Both the position numbers and the translations under genes were made by a program. The notes under the pieces are model-generated. The model was not told the origin of the DNA. It did no database searches and worked only from the letters and a program-made list of their open reading frames with translations. A stretch of DNA of 64,000 nt, taken from assembly GCF_003692615.1 (NCBI RefSeq), contig NZ_CP023540.1:2046001-2110000 (forward strand), given 5' to 3'. This DNA comes from Chryseobacterium sp. 6424. GTDB lineage: Bacteria; Bacteroidota; Bacteroidia; Flavobacteriales; Weeksellaceae. Positions 54,199-63,947 of the stretch are shown one piece after another; the first letter of the stretch is position 1; each line of letters begins with the position of its first letter.

Positions 54199-54253
54199 AA
54201 CCCATCCATTAAAATTTAGGAAAATTTTAATAGTCGACTTCAGCACCTTTTGA

Positions 54254-54261
54254 TACATTTG
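54254..54261 (+). promoter_or_regulatory. Possible -7 box of the alcohol dehydrogenase gene
   Basis: TACATTTG matches TAnnTTTG, 34 bases before the start at 54296. The -33 region is poor. Confidence 0.4.
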
Positions 54262-54295
54262 ACACTTATTCCAGACACTTTAAAAATAATAAATT

Positions 54296-55351
54296 ATGAA
54301 TACAACACAGGTAAAAGCCTACGGAACGGAAGCAAAAGATAAAGACCTCGAACTGATGCAGATTGAGCGGCGCGCTGTACAGCCGCAGGATATTGAGATT
54401 GAGATCCTGTACTGCGGGGTGTGCCACAGCGATTTGCATACCGCCCGCAACGACTGGGGTGGCACAAAATACCCATCAGTCCCCGGCCACGAGATCATTG
54501 GCCGAATCACCAAAATAGGTGAAGAGGTAACTAAATTTAAAGTAGGCGATCTTGCCGGCGTAGGTTGTCTTGTAGATTCCTGCCGCGAATGTGAAAGCTG
54601 CAAGAAAGACCTGGAACAGTATTGCCTTAACGGCTCAGTAGGAACATATAATGGGCGCGACCAGTTTCTGGGCGGACACACGTTCGGCGGATATTCTGAG
54701 AAAGTAGTGGTAGACCAGGCTTTCGGGCTGAAAATCCCTGAGAACCTTGACCTTAAAGCGGTTGCTCCCTTGTTGTGCGCCGGCGTTACTACATGGTCGC
54801 CACTGAAACATTGGGATGTGAAAGAAGGCAGCAAGGTGGCAGTGATCGGGCTGGGCGGACTGGGCCACATGGCGATAAAACTTGCCAAAGGTTTAGGCGC
54901 TGAGGTAACCCTTTTCTCGCGCAGCCCCGATAAAATTCAGGATGCGCTGGATCTTGGTGCCAATGCCGTAGTCATCTCTACTTATGAAAATGAGATGAAA
55001 GCGGTGAAAGGAAAATTCGATTTAATTATTGATACTGTACCTTACGACCACGATATCAATCCGTACATCTCTACCCTTAACATCAGCGGGACACTTGTTT
55101 TGGTAGGATACATCGGCAAAATGGGCGACGCGCTGTTTACTCCACCAATGATTGGCGGACGAAGATCTGTGGCCGGCTCTGTAATTGGCGGCATTAAAGA
55201 AACACAGGAAATGCTTGATTTCTGCGGCAAACACAACATTTTGCCCGAGGTAGAGATGATTAAAATGCAGGACATCAATACCGCCTACGAAAGAATGCTG
55301 AAAAGCGATGTACGCTACCGCTTTGTCATCGACATGCAAAGCCTTAAATAA
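54296..55351 (+). CDS. Zinc-dependent alcohol dehydrogenase, YahK/CAD-like
   Basis: A 351-residue medium-chain dehydrogenase. The catalytic zinc site has CGVCHSDLH (Cys43), GHE near residue 65 and a later Cys; the structural zinc has CRECESCKKDLEQYC. The Rossmann motif GLGGLGHMAIKLAKGLG is followed by FSRS, which favours NADPH over NADH. Members such as YahK reduce aldehydes to alcohols. A terminator follows and the gene stands alone. Confidence 0.92.
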   Translation: MNTTQVKAYGTEAKDKDLELMQIERRAVQPQDIEIEILYCGVCHSDLHTARNDWGGTKYPSVPGHEIIGRITKIGEEVTKFKVGDLAGVGCLVDSCRECESCKKDLEQYCLNGSVGTYNGRDQFLGGHTFGGYSEKVVVDQAFGLKIPENLDLKAVAPLLCAGVTTWSPLKHWDVKEGSKVAVIGLGGLGHMAIKLAKGLGAEVTLFSRSPDKIQDALDLGANAVVISTYENEMKAVKGKFDLIIDTVPYDHDINPYISTLNISGTLVLVGYIGKMGDALFTPPMIGGRRSVAGSVIGGIKETQEMLDFCGKHNILPEVEMIKMQDINTAYERMLKSDVRYRFVIDMQSLK

Positions 55352-55370
55352 TTTCATCATACGGCTAAAC

Positions 55371-55408
55371 AAACATCCGGTCTTGTCTTCGGCAGGCCGG
55401 ATGTTTTT
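55371..55408 (+). terminator. Terminator of the alcohol dehydrogenase gene
   Basis: A 10-bp stem (AAACATCCGG / CCGGATGTTT), with a further short stem in the loop, is followed by a T run, 20 bases past the stop. Confidence 0.85.
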
Positions 55409-55455
55409 ATTTTATGTGAATTATCATATTCATAATAAATAAGGGTATAAAATAC

Positions 55456-55463
55456 TACATTTG
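55456..55463 (+). promoter_or_regulatory. Likely -7 box of the large T9SS gene
   Basis: TACATTTG lies 18 bases before the start at 55482. No TTTG at 19-21 bases. Confidence 0.5.
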
Positions 55464-55481
55464 TGCAGATTATACCAATTG

Positions 55482-58400
55482 ATGAAAAAACTTCTACCAC
55501 TTTTATTTTTACTGTTTTCGTACACGCTCGATGCACAACTCGACCGCGAGCACTGGTTTCCGCCGATGTTCGATAGGACAAATATCCCAAGGAATACCTT
55601 CGAATCTATATATATTTCTACGAACGAAAGTACTCCGTTCCCAGTATCCATCTATCACCAAAACGCTGTTATTGCTACCGTGACGGTAAGTAAAGGAAAT
55701 CCGGTAAGATACAAAATAGCTAACCGTAATCAAATCATTACCGAAAACGCCGCTAATCTCTTTACTCCTGTAAGCATGGGTTATTACCTTAAAGGTGAGA
55801 AAGCGTTCTACGCGACATTCAGATTTTCAACTTTTAATCATGGTGAGATTGTAACCAGCAAAGGGACTGCAGGTTTAGGTACAGAATTCAGGGTGGCAAT
55901 GGCCCCAATCACGGCATTGAATCCGATACTGAACTTTATGACCGGTATTATGGCCACGGAAGACAACACCGAAATTACGATCACTGAATTTGATCCGGGA
56001 ATTGTTTTTACAGATAACGTACCCAGAACCCGGTTTGATATAATTCTTCAGAAAGGCCAAAGCTACCTCATCGAAGGAGGCGGCGACATTTCAAACAATG
56101 CAAAAGGCTTCATTGGGGCAAAAATTTCGTCTAATAAGCCGGTGGTCGTCACAAACGGTAACTTCAATGGGCAATATGCCACCACTTCGACAAACAGTTC
56201 GGATATCCTCATGGATCAATCCGTCCCGATTGACAAACTTGGGCAAGAATTTGTACTGATGAAAGGCAATGGCGATTTGAGTTCGGGAATGGAGAAAGCC
56301 ATTGTAGTCGCTACCGAAAACGGCACAAATATTTACGTTAACGGCAGCACCACCCCTGCTGCCACCTTAGACGCTGGCGAATTTTTCCTGACAGCTTCTG
56401 AAAATTATCAGCTTCAGAGAGACGATCATTATAACATGCACCTAAAATCAGATAAAAACGTGTATGTGTATCAGCTACTGGCCGGTGACGGTACTACATC
56501 AGAATTGGCGACGGGCGGTTTCAACTACATTCCACCGTTAAGTTGTTATCTGCCAAAACGTATTGACGAAATAGGACTGATAGATGAAAACGAATATGAA
56601 TCAAACTATGCCGGGAGTACAAATGTACCGACAAAACTGAACATCATTACCGAACGTGGCGCGCATATAGAGGTATTCAGAAACGGGAGTCCTATTGCAT
56701 TAACCTCACAGAATGGACCTTTCGATGTTACCGGAAACCCCAACTGGGTAACCTATTCTATAAAAAACATTACCGGAAACGTCAGCTTAATTTCTTCGCG
56801 GGCGGTAACTGCCGGTATTTCAGCGGGGAATGACGCTGTAGGCTATGGCGGATATTTCGCTGGTTTCTCTTATCTGCCAGTGATTGTGAAAAGTGCCGGT
56901 GAATGCTTACCGGACGTAGTTTTGGAAGTCACCGAAGGCTTCAGCAGTTATCAGTGGTTGCTTAAAACAGCCTCGGGATATGTAAATGCACCCGGCGAAA
57001 GCACAAAATATCAGTATCGGCCCACGCAAGCCGGCATCTACGCAGTAAAACTGAAAGAAGGTTCGTGCACAGAGATCCAGACCGCTGATTATAAATTCTT
57101 TAATTGTAATACCTATACCAATTACACCTTTGATACCTGTAGTGACGTAACGGTGACGCCAAGTTTCGTACTGAGTTCGCAGCTTTACAACATCAGTTCA
57201 GCGACAGTAGTTTCTCCGCCAGCAAAAGGTTCCGTAAACATTCAGCCAGATGGGAAAATTGTATATACCGCCTACCCTAACGCGACAGGAACCGACCGGT
57301 TTAAATTCTCTTTTTGCGGAACTGGCCTGATCCCCGATTGCGAAACGGTACAGATCACCGTCAACCTGAAGCAAGTGGTTGCCCAAGATGCTGTACTGAC
57401 CGTATGCTCTGCCACCAATACCGGCATTTTCGACTTAACTGCCGCTGCCATCAATACTGATGCGGCTGTACTTAAAACCTATTATCAGGACGCTGCATAT
57501 ACACAGAAAATCCCGGAAAAGGAACTTGCCAGCTACGTTTCGGCGGCTGGGTTTGTCTATGTAAAATTAGAAAACAGTTTCCCCTGTACCAATACCGCAG
57601 TCATAGAACTCCGTATACAAAACCCACCCATTATTTTAGCTGATGCTTACACGTTTATCCATTGTGATGAAACGTTGGATGGAAGTGTGGACGGCTTTTA
57701 CCATGCCGATCTAGATAGAATAACCCCCGCCGTGTTACCGGTAAACAATGGGTTTAACGTACGATATTACTCCACACCCGAAAGTGCGTCTGTCGGTGGT
57801 GCTGATAATGTTACCGGCACTTATCCCTTCAACCTTGCAAACCCTTCGGTCTGGATTCGGGTCGAGTCTTCTGTCTGTCCACCAAATATCACGGAAATCC
57901 GTTTAAAAACAGGCAATCCTTTCCCGATTATCAAAACAGTAAGCACTGAGGTATGCGACAACGACCTGAATCAGACAGAAACAGTTTCCATAGAGCAGTT
58001 CGGTTCGTTATTTTCTACGGAATCTTTCGACCGTATAGCGATATTCGATGACTTGACAAAAGCGCAACAAGGCAACAGCCTGTTTGAAATAAATACTTCC
58101 CAGACCATTACGAATCACAGGACCTTCTATTTCAGGTTCAGTAAAGCAGGTTGGTGCGATGTCATCGGCACTTTACATCTCCGCCTCAAACAACCGTTAT
58201 TGTCTCCCCTACTTAAGGATCAACAGATTTGTGAAGAAGGCTCCACCATTCTTGATGCGGGACCTGGTTTCAGTGCCTATCAATGGAGTACAGGCGACAC
58301 CAGCCAAACGATTTCCGGTGTGAAGGTGGGCGAATATTGGGTAGACCTCACTTCCAATGGCTGTACATACCGGCAGCATGTTAAAATCACCAAACTACCC

Positions 58401-58883
58401 GATTCTGAAATTACCAGAATAGAGATCCAAGGCAGCACCGTCACCATACATATAAGTGGCGGCAATGCCCCTTATTATTACTCGCTGGATGGTGGCACAT
58501 ATCAAACCTCTAACGTATTCACGCAAGTCTCGGCTGGTGAGCATACCGTGGCTGTGATGTCGGCGGACCGTTGCAGCCCAGTAAAAGCCACCTTCAATGT
58601 TATACAAATCTACAACGCTATTTCGCCCAATGGGGACGGCATTAATGATTACCTGAATTACAGTGGATTATTAGGTAAAGAAGAGCCAAGCCTGAAAATC
58701 TTTGACCGCCTCGGAAACTTGGTTTTCAGTGGTGATGCAAACAACCGCTTTTTATGGGACGGGACAGTCGCGGGAAAGAAAGTACCCACCGGAACTTTCT
58801 GGTTTGTAATCCGCTGGCGAGAGCCAAAAGCAGCTTTCTTCACCGAATTTGCCGGCTGGGTACTCGTGAAAAACAGAAACTAA
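55482..58883 (+). CDS. IgGFc-binding-like, T9SS type B sorted cell-surface protein
   Basis: A 1133-residue exported protein. Signal peptide is MKKLLPLLFLLFSYTLDAQ. Residues about 20-500 resemble the IgGFc-binding N-terminal domain found in surface proteins (REHWFPPMFDR, GMEKAIVVATENGTNIYVNG, LSCYLPKRIDEIG). Several Ig/PKD-like domains follow (YQWLLKTASGYVN, YQWSTGDTSQTISG). The last ~90 residues are the gliding-motility C-terminal domain (ISPNGDGINDYLN to GWVLVKNRN), a type IX type B export signal. It shares this C-terminus with the frameshifted gene at 24198, but here it is intact. Confidence 0.9.
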   Translation: MKKLLPLLFLLFSYTLDAQLDREHWFPPMFDRTNIPRNTFESIYISTNESTPFPVSIYHQNAVIATVTVSKGNPVRYKIANRNQIITENAANLFTPVSMGYYLKGEKAFYATFRFSTFNHGEIVTSKGTAGLGTEFRVAMAPITALNPILNFMTGIMATEDNTEITITEFDPGIVFTDNVPRTRFDIILQKGQSYLIEGGGDISNNAKGFIGAKISSNKPVVVTNGNFNGQYATTSTNSSDILMDQSVPIDKLGQEFVLMKGNGDLSSGMEKAIVVATENGTNIYVNGSTTPAATLDAGEFFLTASENYQLQRDDHYNMHLKSDKNVYVYQLLAGDGTTSELATGGFNYIPPLSCYLPKRIDEIGLIDENEYESNYAGSTNVPTKLNIITERGAHIEVFRNGSPIALTSQNGPFDVTGNPNWVTYSIKNITGNVSLISSRAVTAGISAGNDAVGYGGYFAGFSYLPVIVKSAGECLPDVVLEVTEGFSSYQWLLKTASGYVNAPGESTKYQYRPTQAGIYAVKLKEGSCTEIQTADYKFFNCNTYTNYTFDTCSDVTVTPSFVLSSQLYNISSATVVSPPAKGSVNIQPDGKIVYTAYPNATGTDRFKFSFCGTGLIPDCETVQITVNLKQVVAQDAVLTVCSATNTGIFDLTAAAINTDAAVLKTYYQDAAYTQKIPEKELASYVSAAGFVYVKLENSFPCTNTAVIELRIQNPPIILADAYTFIHCDETLDGSVDGFYHADLDRITPAVLPVNNGFNVRYYSTPESASVGGADNVTGTYPFNLANPSVWIRVESSVCPPNITEIRLKTGNPFPIIKTVSTEVCDNDLNQTETVSIEQFGSLFSTESFDRIAIFDDLTKAQQGNSLFEINTSQTITNHRTFYFRFSKAGWCDVIGTLHLRLKQPLLSPLLKDQQICEEGSTILDAGPGFSAYQWSTGDTSQTISGVKVGEYWVDLTSNGCTYRQHVKITKLPDSEITRIEIQGSTVTIHISGGNAPYYYSLDGGTYQTSNVFTQVSAGEHTVAVMSADRCSPVKATFNVIQIYNAISPNGDGINDYLNYSGLLGKEEPSLKIFDRLGNLVFSGDANNRFLWDGTVAGKKVPTGTFWFVIRWREPKAAFFTEFAGWVLVKNRN

Positions 58884-58886
58884 AAG

Positions 58887-58916
58887 AAAAGCCTGAATCA
58901 ACATTCAGGCTTTTTT
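58887..58916. terminator. Bidirectional terminator between the large T9SS gene and coaE
   Basis: A 12-bp stem (AAAAGCCTGAAT / ATTCAGGCTTTT) with a 4-base loop has T runs outwards in both directions. It sits between two convergent genes. Confidence 0.88.
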
Positions 58917-58920
58917 GTTT

Positions 58921-59547
58921 CTAATCTGTGGTCATTAAACGTTCCACGGCTTTTTCGGTTTGTGTTTTAAGTTCCTGGAGGCTGCCATTGTTATGGATGA
59001 CTTCATCGGCAAGTTTAACTTTATTTTTTTCGGGCATTTGTTTCGCGATGATGGTCTCTACTTCCCGATAGGTTTTCGCGTCGCGATCCATCACCCGCTT
59101 GATCCGGATATTGTCTTCGGCAGTTACCAATAACGACTTGAAGCATGCTTTATGCAAATCCAGTTCAAAAAGCAGTGCTGTTTCTTTAAAGATCAAAGAC
59201 TTATTCTGTACCGCGGCCCAGTCTTCAAAGTCTTTTTTTACGGCTGGATGAACCAAAGCATTAAGTTGATGGCGTAGTTCATCAGTATCAAATACCTGTT
59301 TAGCTACATATTTGGTATTGTAGTGTCCGTTTTCGTCATAGGAATTTTCACCGAGAAGATTGATGATCTGCGCTTTCAGTATTGGGTCTTCATTAACGAT
59401 TTCTTTAGCCCTGGTGTCTGAATAATATACCGGGAAACCCATCTCTTCTAGAAAATTTGCCACGGTGGATTTCCCAGAGCCGATGCCGCCAGTAAGCCCG
59501 ATAATTTTACTTTCCGGTTTAGTTGTATGCTGATGTTCTGTCTCCAT
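58921..59547 (-). CDS. coaE: Dephospho-CoA kinase
   Basis: A 208-residue kinase of the last CoA step. P-loop GLTGGIGSGKSTVANFLEE near residue 17, then PVYYSDTRAKEIV and RLMTTD at the end. The family core IGLTGGIGSGKS is clear. It is separated from the MBL gene by one base (59547/59549), so they are co-transcribed. Confidence 0.95.
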   Translation of the reverse strand: METEHQHTTKPESKIIGLTGGIGSGKSTVANFLEEMGFPVYYSDTRAKEIVNEDPILKAQIINLLGENSYDENGHYNTKYVAKQVFDTDELRHQLNALVHPAVKKDFEDWAAVQNKSLIFKETALLFELDLHKACFKSLLVTAEDNIRIKRVMDRDAKTYREVETIIAKQMPEKNKVKLADEVIHNNGSLQELKTQTEKAVERLMTTD

Positions 59548-59548
59548 A

Positions 59549-60415
59549 TTAATATCCGAACACTTCGTTCATGCTGAAGGTTTCATCCAAACGTACGCCT
59601 TTTTCGGTCATTTTCAGACTGGCAAGCTCATGGTGAGCGTCATGTTCAAAAAACAGCAGATATTCATTATCTATGCACTGTTTCAGGAACTTGCCTTTTT
59701 CTTCCATCGTAAGCAGTGGCCGTGTATCATAGCCCATCACATATACCTGAGGGATATGCCCGATGGTCGGGATAAGATCTGCCGCAAACACGATGGTTTT
59801 CTCCTGATACTGCAATACCGGCAGCATTTGTTTTTCTGTATGCCCGTCTACGAAAATCACATCCATCTTCAGATCTGGCGCGAAGCCGTAGTTACCGTTC
59901 TGTGGCGTTGGGAGAAAATTCAGTTGCCCGCTTTCCTGCATCGGGAGGATGTTTTCTTTCAGGAAACTTGCCTTTTCACGCGGGTTTGGTTCGGTAGCCC
60001 ACTTCCAGTGTTCCTCGTTGGTCCAGAACTGCGCATTTTTAAAGGCTGGGCGATAGCCGCTCTTATCATCATTCCACTCGATGGCGCCGCCGCAATGGTC
60101 GAAATGCAGGTGGGTGAGAAATACATCGGTAATATCTTCGCGCACGAAACCGTATTTTTGCAGATTTTTATCCAGGGTATCATCACCAAAGAGGGAATAA
60201 TGCCCGAAGAATTTTTCATCTTGCTTATTACCCAGGCCACAATCGATTAAAATTAACTTTTTACCGTCTTCAACCAGTAGTGAGCGCGTACTGAGCTCTA
60301 TTAAGTTCCGCTCGTCGGCAGGGTTGGTTTTTTCCCAAAGGGTTTTGGGGACGACACCGAACATGGCGCCACCATCAAGTTTAAATTTTCCGCACTGTAT
60401 AGGGTATAGTTTCAT
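59549..60415 (-). CDS. MBL-fold metallo-hydrolase
   Basis: A 288-residue metallo-beta-lactamase-fold hydrolase. The metal site has THLHFDHCGGA (H-x-H-x-D-H) near residue 110, and a later His in VFVDGHTEKQM. The length and motifs resemble lactonases or other small-molecule hydrolases; substrate is unknown. It overlaps the pair with coaE on the same strand. Confidence 0.88.
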   Translation of the reverse strand: MKLYPIQCGKFKLDGGAMFGVVPKTLWEKTNPADERNLIELSTRSLLVEDGKKLILIDCGLGNKQDEKFFGHYSLFGDDTLDKNLQKYGFVREDITDVFLTHLHFDHCGGAIEWNDDKSGYRPAFKNAQFWTNEEHWKWATEPNPREKASFLKENILPMQESGQLNFLPTPQNGNYGFAPDLKMDVIFVDGHTEKQMLPVLQYQEKTIVFAADLIPTIGHIPQVYVMGYDTRPLLTMEEKGKFLKQCIDNEYLLFFEHDAHHELASLKMTEKGVRLDETFSMNEVFGY

Positions 60416-60608
60416 TTATATTATTTTATAATTTCTAAAGTACAAAATATTTTTTAACGTGATACGGTATCGGCAAACGTTAAGTTAAATTGCACGAATA
60501 TGCATAAGGACGAAGTGTAAAATCGGTGAAATTTCGACCTGAAGTCGCGAACACTTGGCAAACTTTTCAAACACAAGTATAACTGTTGCCCTGCATTCTT
60601 CGTTCTTT

Positions 60609-61223
60609 TTATATGTTTCTCAACTTTCTCATCTTCTCTGCGATTCTCTTTTCATTTTGCTCCGGAGAAGCCTGCAATTCTTTAATAATATGCTGAAAAT
60701 CCACCTCTTCTCTGTTCTGAGAAAGTTTCGAGGCTATGTGGATTTCTGTCGGAAAAATATTGATGCCAAAGGCGCCCTGCATCTCATGGCGGATTTCCTC
60801 TTCGCCAATATCTTCCGCAAACATTGGGCAACGCTGCTTTCTTTCGTATTTGAAAGTGAGTTTTTTCAGGTGCTGATAAAGCTCATCATCATTCATTTTT
60901 TTAATGGTACCACGAATCTGTACGGCCTCATAATTCCACGTAGATACATTTTTATGATTGTACCATGACGATGAGATATAGCTGTTTGCGCCCAAAAAAT
61001 CACACAAGACCACATCACCATCCTGTAACACCTTGGCTTGTAAATTCCCTTTTGAAACATGTGTCTCAAGGTAAAAGCCATCACTGGTCTCCTTCAGCAA
61101 AAACATTGAATGGGTGGCGCAAAGCTTTTCCTGGTCGGAAATCAGCAGCGCAAAACCGTTTTCGCTGATGATTTCTTTCATCAGATCCTGGTCCTGGCTT
61201 CTATATATTTCGGGGATGTACAT
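60609..61223 (-). CDS. PaiB-like FMN-binding protein
   Basis: A 204-residue protein of the PaiB family, an FMN-binding split-barrel in the pyridoxamine-5'-phosphate oxidase superfamily. It shows MYIPEIYRSQDQDLMKEII, a typical start, then THSMFLLKETSDGFYLETHVSKGN and the Trp-rich SWYNHKNVSTWNYEAVQI. PaiB-type proteins repress protease and sporulation genes in Bacillus or act in redox sensing; the role here is unknown. ruvB lies 19 bases upstream on the same strand. Confidence 0.85.
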   Translation of the reverse strand: MYIPEIYRSQDQDLMKEIISENGFALLISDQEKLCATHSMFLLKETSDGFYLETHVSKGNLQAKVLQDGDVVLCDFLGANSYISSSWYNHKNVSTWNYEAVQIRGTIKKMNDDELYQHLKKLTFKYERKQRCPMFAEDIGEEEIRHEMQGAFGINIFPTEIHIASKLSQNREEVDFQHIIKELQASPEQNEKRIAEKMRKLRNI

Positions 61224-61242
61224 TTATAATTATTGATGGATA

Positions 61243-62265
61243 TTAAAAAAGTGTATCCGGTCTTTTCGGACTATTGATGTTTAAATGTCTATAGGCTTTT
61301 TCGGTGACTTCACGGCCGCGCGGTGTCCGGATGATGAATCCTTCCTGAATTAAAAAAGGTTCATAAACTTCTTCTAAAGTTTCCGGGTTTTCACCAATGG
61401 ATGTTGCCAAAGCTGAAATCCCGACAGGTTTCCCCTTGAAATTTTCAATCATCACCCGCATGATCCGGTTATCCATATCATCCAGCCCAAACTCATCCAC
61501 GTTAAGAGAGTTCAGCGCGAATTTGGTGATACCTATTTCAATTTCGCCATTTCCTTTGATTTCCGCAAAATCCCGAACCCTTCTTAATAACGCGTTGGCA
61601 ATCCGGGGGGTTCCGCGGCTTCTTCTGGCAATTTCCAGGGCGGCATCTTCGTAAATCTTCACTCCCAAAACCCTTGCGCTTCTTTCAATAATCATCCCAA
61701 GCAGTTCTACGGTATAATATTCTAATCTAGACTGTATCCCGAATCTGGCCAGCATCGGCTTCGTCAGCATCCCGGAACGTGTGGTCGCCCCAACCAACGT
61801 AAAGGGATTGAGACCGATTTGTACCGAACGTGCGTTTGGCCCGGTTTCCAGCATAATATCGATTTTATAATCTTCCATCGCCGAATATAGATATTCCTCT
61901 ACAATGGGCGAAAGCCGGTGGATCTCATCAATAAACAGCACATCATTCTCCTCCAGATTGGTCAGTAAACCGGCGAGGCTGCCAGGCTTATCGAGCACTG
62001 GCCCCGAGGTAATTTTGCAGTTCACACCCAATTCATTAGCGATGATATGCGCCAAGGTGGTTTTACCAAGACCTGGCGGACCATGTAACAGCACATGATC
62101 TAACGCGCTGCCACGGTTTTTGGCGGCCGCTACGAAAACCTGCAGATTATCCAAAGTCTTACGTTGCCCGGCAAAATCCTGAAAACTTTGGGGCCGGATT
62201 TTCTCCTCGTGCAGCAGTTCATCATCAGAAAAGTTACCCTTATCCGGATGTAAAAAATCAGGCAT
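61243..62265 (-). CDS. ruvB: Holliday junction branch migration helicase RuvB
   Basis: A 340-residue AAA+ motor of the RuvABC complex. P-loop [15 protein letters not shown], Walker [12 protein letters not shown] and the C-terminal winged-helix [22 protein letters not shown] are present. The ATG at 62263-62265 ([10 protein letters not shown]) gives the usual 340 residues; the upstream frame is not conserved. ruvA and ruvC are not in the window. Confidence 0.97.
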   Translation of the reverse strand: MPDFLHPDKGNFSDDELLHEEKIRPQSFQDFAGQRKTLDNLQVFVAAAKNRGSALDHVLLHGPPGLGKTTLAHIIANELGVNCKITSGPVLDKPGSLAGLLTNLEENDVLFIDEIHRLSPIVEEYLYSAMEDYKIDIMLETGPNARSVQIGLNPFTLVGATTRSGMLTKPMLARFGIQSRLEYYTVELLGMIIERSARVLGVKIYEDAALEIARRSRGTPRIANALLRRVRDFAEIKGNGEIEIGITKFALNSLNVDEFGLDDMDNRIMRVMIENFKGKPVGISALATSIGENPETLEEVYEPFLIQEGFIIRTPRGREVTEKAYRHLNINSPKRPDTLF

Positions 62266-62402
62266 GTTTTTATGAAGTTTGTATAATCTCAAAGGTAAAA
62301 TTTTTTATTGATTTTCCCAGCAAATACATAGATAAGCAGTAAGCGAGGCCTGCGGCACAAAAAATATTGCCTGCTTTGGGTTTAAACATTACATTTACCT
62401 CT

Positions 62403-63629
62403 ATGAAATTAACCGGACCTTTCAAACAAATTGTGACCCTCGCCAATCTGCCGTTAAGAGGCGCTATTTCTGATGAGCAACTGGAAGTAATAACGGATGG
62501 CGGAATCCTTACCGAAAACGGCGTGATTAAAAAAACAGGCATTTTCACGAATCTGAAAAACGAATTCCCCCAGGCTGGGATAAATTTAATTGAAGATGAA
62601 CAGATTTGTCTGCCCGCCTTTGTTGATGCACATACGCACATCTGTTTCGGTGGTAGCCGAGCAAACGATTTTGCCATGCGTAACGCGGGTAAATCTTATC
62701 TGGAGATCGCTGAAAGCGGTGGCGGGATCTGGAGCTCCGTACAACATACACGTGCCGCCACTGAGCAGGAACTGATTGAGACTACTCTGGCGCGGGCCAA
62801 TGCCCTGATAGCACTTGGGATCACCACCATCGAAATAAAATCGGGGTACGGTTTGGACCCTGAAAACGAACTGAAAATGCTTCGTGTCATTAAAAAGGTG
62901 CAGCAACTTACAAAAGCAACACTGATCCCTACCTGTCTTTCAGCCCACTTAAAACCGAAAGATTACAGCGGAAGCGCTGAGGAATATCTGGATCACATCG
63001 TTACAGACATACTCCCGAAAGTTAAAGCAGAACAACTCGCCCAACGTGTGGATATTTTTATCGAACAATCCGCGTTTCAGCCGGAAGAAAGTAAAAAATT
63101 CCTGTTGAAAGCCAAAGAATTAGGTTTTGAAATCACCGTACACGCTGATCAGTTCACCCCCGGAAGCTCCAGAATTGCGGTAGAGGTTGGCGCAAGGTCA
63201 GCCGATCATCTAGAAGCGACCATAGACGAGGATCTGGCTTATTTAGCACAATCTGAAACCGTTGCCATAGCCCTGCCCGGCGCAAGTTTAGGTCTGGGAG
63301 AGAAGTTTGCCCCAGCCCGCAAAATCTTAGACAAAGGTGGTATACTTGCGATTGCCAGCGACTGGAATCCCGGTTCGGCGCCCATGGGAAACCTCATCAC
63401 ACAGGCTTCGATACTCGCCACTTATCAGAAACTCTCCACCGCCGAAGTCCTGGCTGGCATGACCTTCAGAGCCGCGTTTGCCCTGAATTTAATGGATCGC
63501 GGCACACTCGAACACGGGAAAAAGGCAGATTTTGTTACTTTTAAAACGGATCATTTCCAGAACGTGCTTTATCATCAGGGAAGCCTCACGGCAAAACAAG
63601 TGTATATTAGCGGCGAAAGGATTCAGTAA
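62403..63629 (+). CDS. hutI: Imidazolonepropionase
   Basis: A 408-residue amidohydrolase of histidine catabolism, opening imidazolonepropionate to formiminoglutamate. Metal-binding His-x-His lies in VDAHTHICFGGSRANDF near residue 80, with TCLSAHLKP and VHADQFTPG holding further ligands and ASDWNPGSAPMGNL the catalytic Asp. The start at 62403 (MKLTGPFKQI) is used. Other hut genes are not in the window. Confidence 0.94.
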   Translation: MKLTGPFKQIVTLANLPLRGAISDEQLEVITDGGILTENGVIKKTGIFTNLKNEFPQAGINLIEDEQICLPAFVDAHTHICFGGSRANDFAMRNAGKSYLEIAESGGGIWSSVQHTRAATEQELIETTLARANALIALGITTIEIKSGYGLDPENELKMLRVIKKVQQLTKATLIPTCLSAHLKPKDYSGSAEEYLDHIVTDILPKVKAEQLAQRVDIFIEQSAFQPEESKKFLLKAKELGFEITVHADQFTPGSSRIAVEVGARSADHLEATIDEDLAYLAQSETVAIALPGASLGLGEKFAPARKILDKGGILAIASDWNPGSAPMGNLITQASILATYQKLSTAEVLAGMTFRAAFALNLMDRGTLEHGKKADFVTFKTDHFQNVLYHQGSLTAKQVYISGERIQ

Positions 63630-63665
63630 AAATATTTATCTTAACACCATCAAATTTTATCTTCA

Positions 63666-63947
63666 ATGAGTAATTTAGAAATGTGGGAAGTCTTCATCCA
63701 AACCAAACCCGGGCTTTCGCACAAGCACGCAGGCACCATACAGGCACCGACAGCCGAAATGGCCCTGCAAAACGCCCGTGATGTCTATACCAGAAGAATG
63801 GAAGGAACCTCGATCTGGGTGGTGCCAAGCAAATATATGGTAACATCTGAAGGGGTTGACAAGGAAGCGTTTTTTGACCCTGCGGATGATAAACTGTATC
63901 GCCACCCGACTTTTTATCAAATCCCGAACGATGTGAAAAACATGTAA
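63666..63947 (+). CDS. paaB: 1,2-phenylacetyl-CoA epoxidase subunit PaaB
   Basis: A 93-residue PaaB, the small structural subunit of the PaaABCE epoxygenase that oxidises phenylacetyl-CoA. The start MSNLEMWEVFIQTKPGLSHKHAGTIQAP and the SIWVVPSKYMVTS segment are typical. It lies 36 bases after hutI with no paaA between, and only 53 bases remain before the window edge, so whether paaC follows is unseen. It probably shares the hutI transcript. Confidence 0.92.
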   Translation: MSNLEMWEVFIQTKPGLSHKHAGTIQAPTAEMALQNARDVYTRRMEGTSIWVVPSKYMVTSEGVDKEAFFDPADDKLYRHPTFYQIPNDVKNM

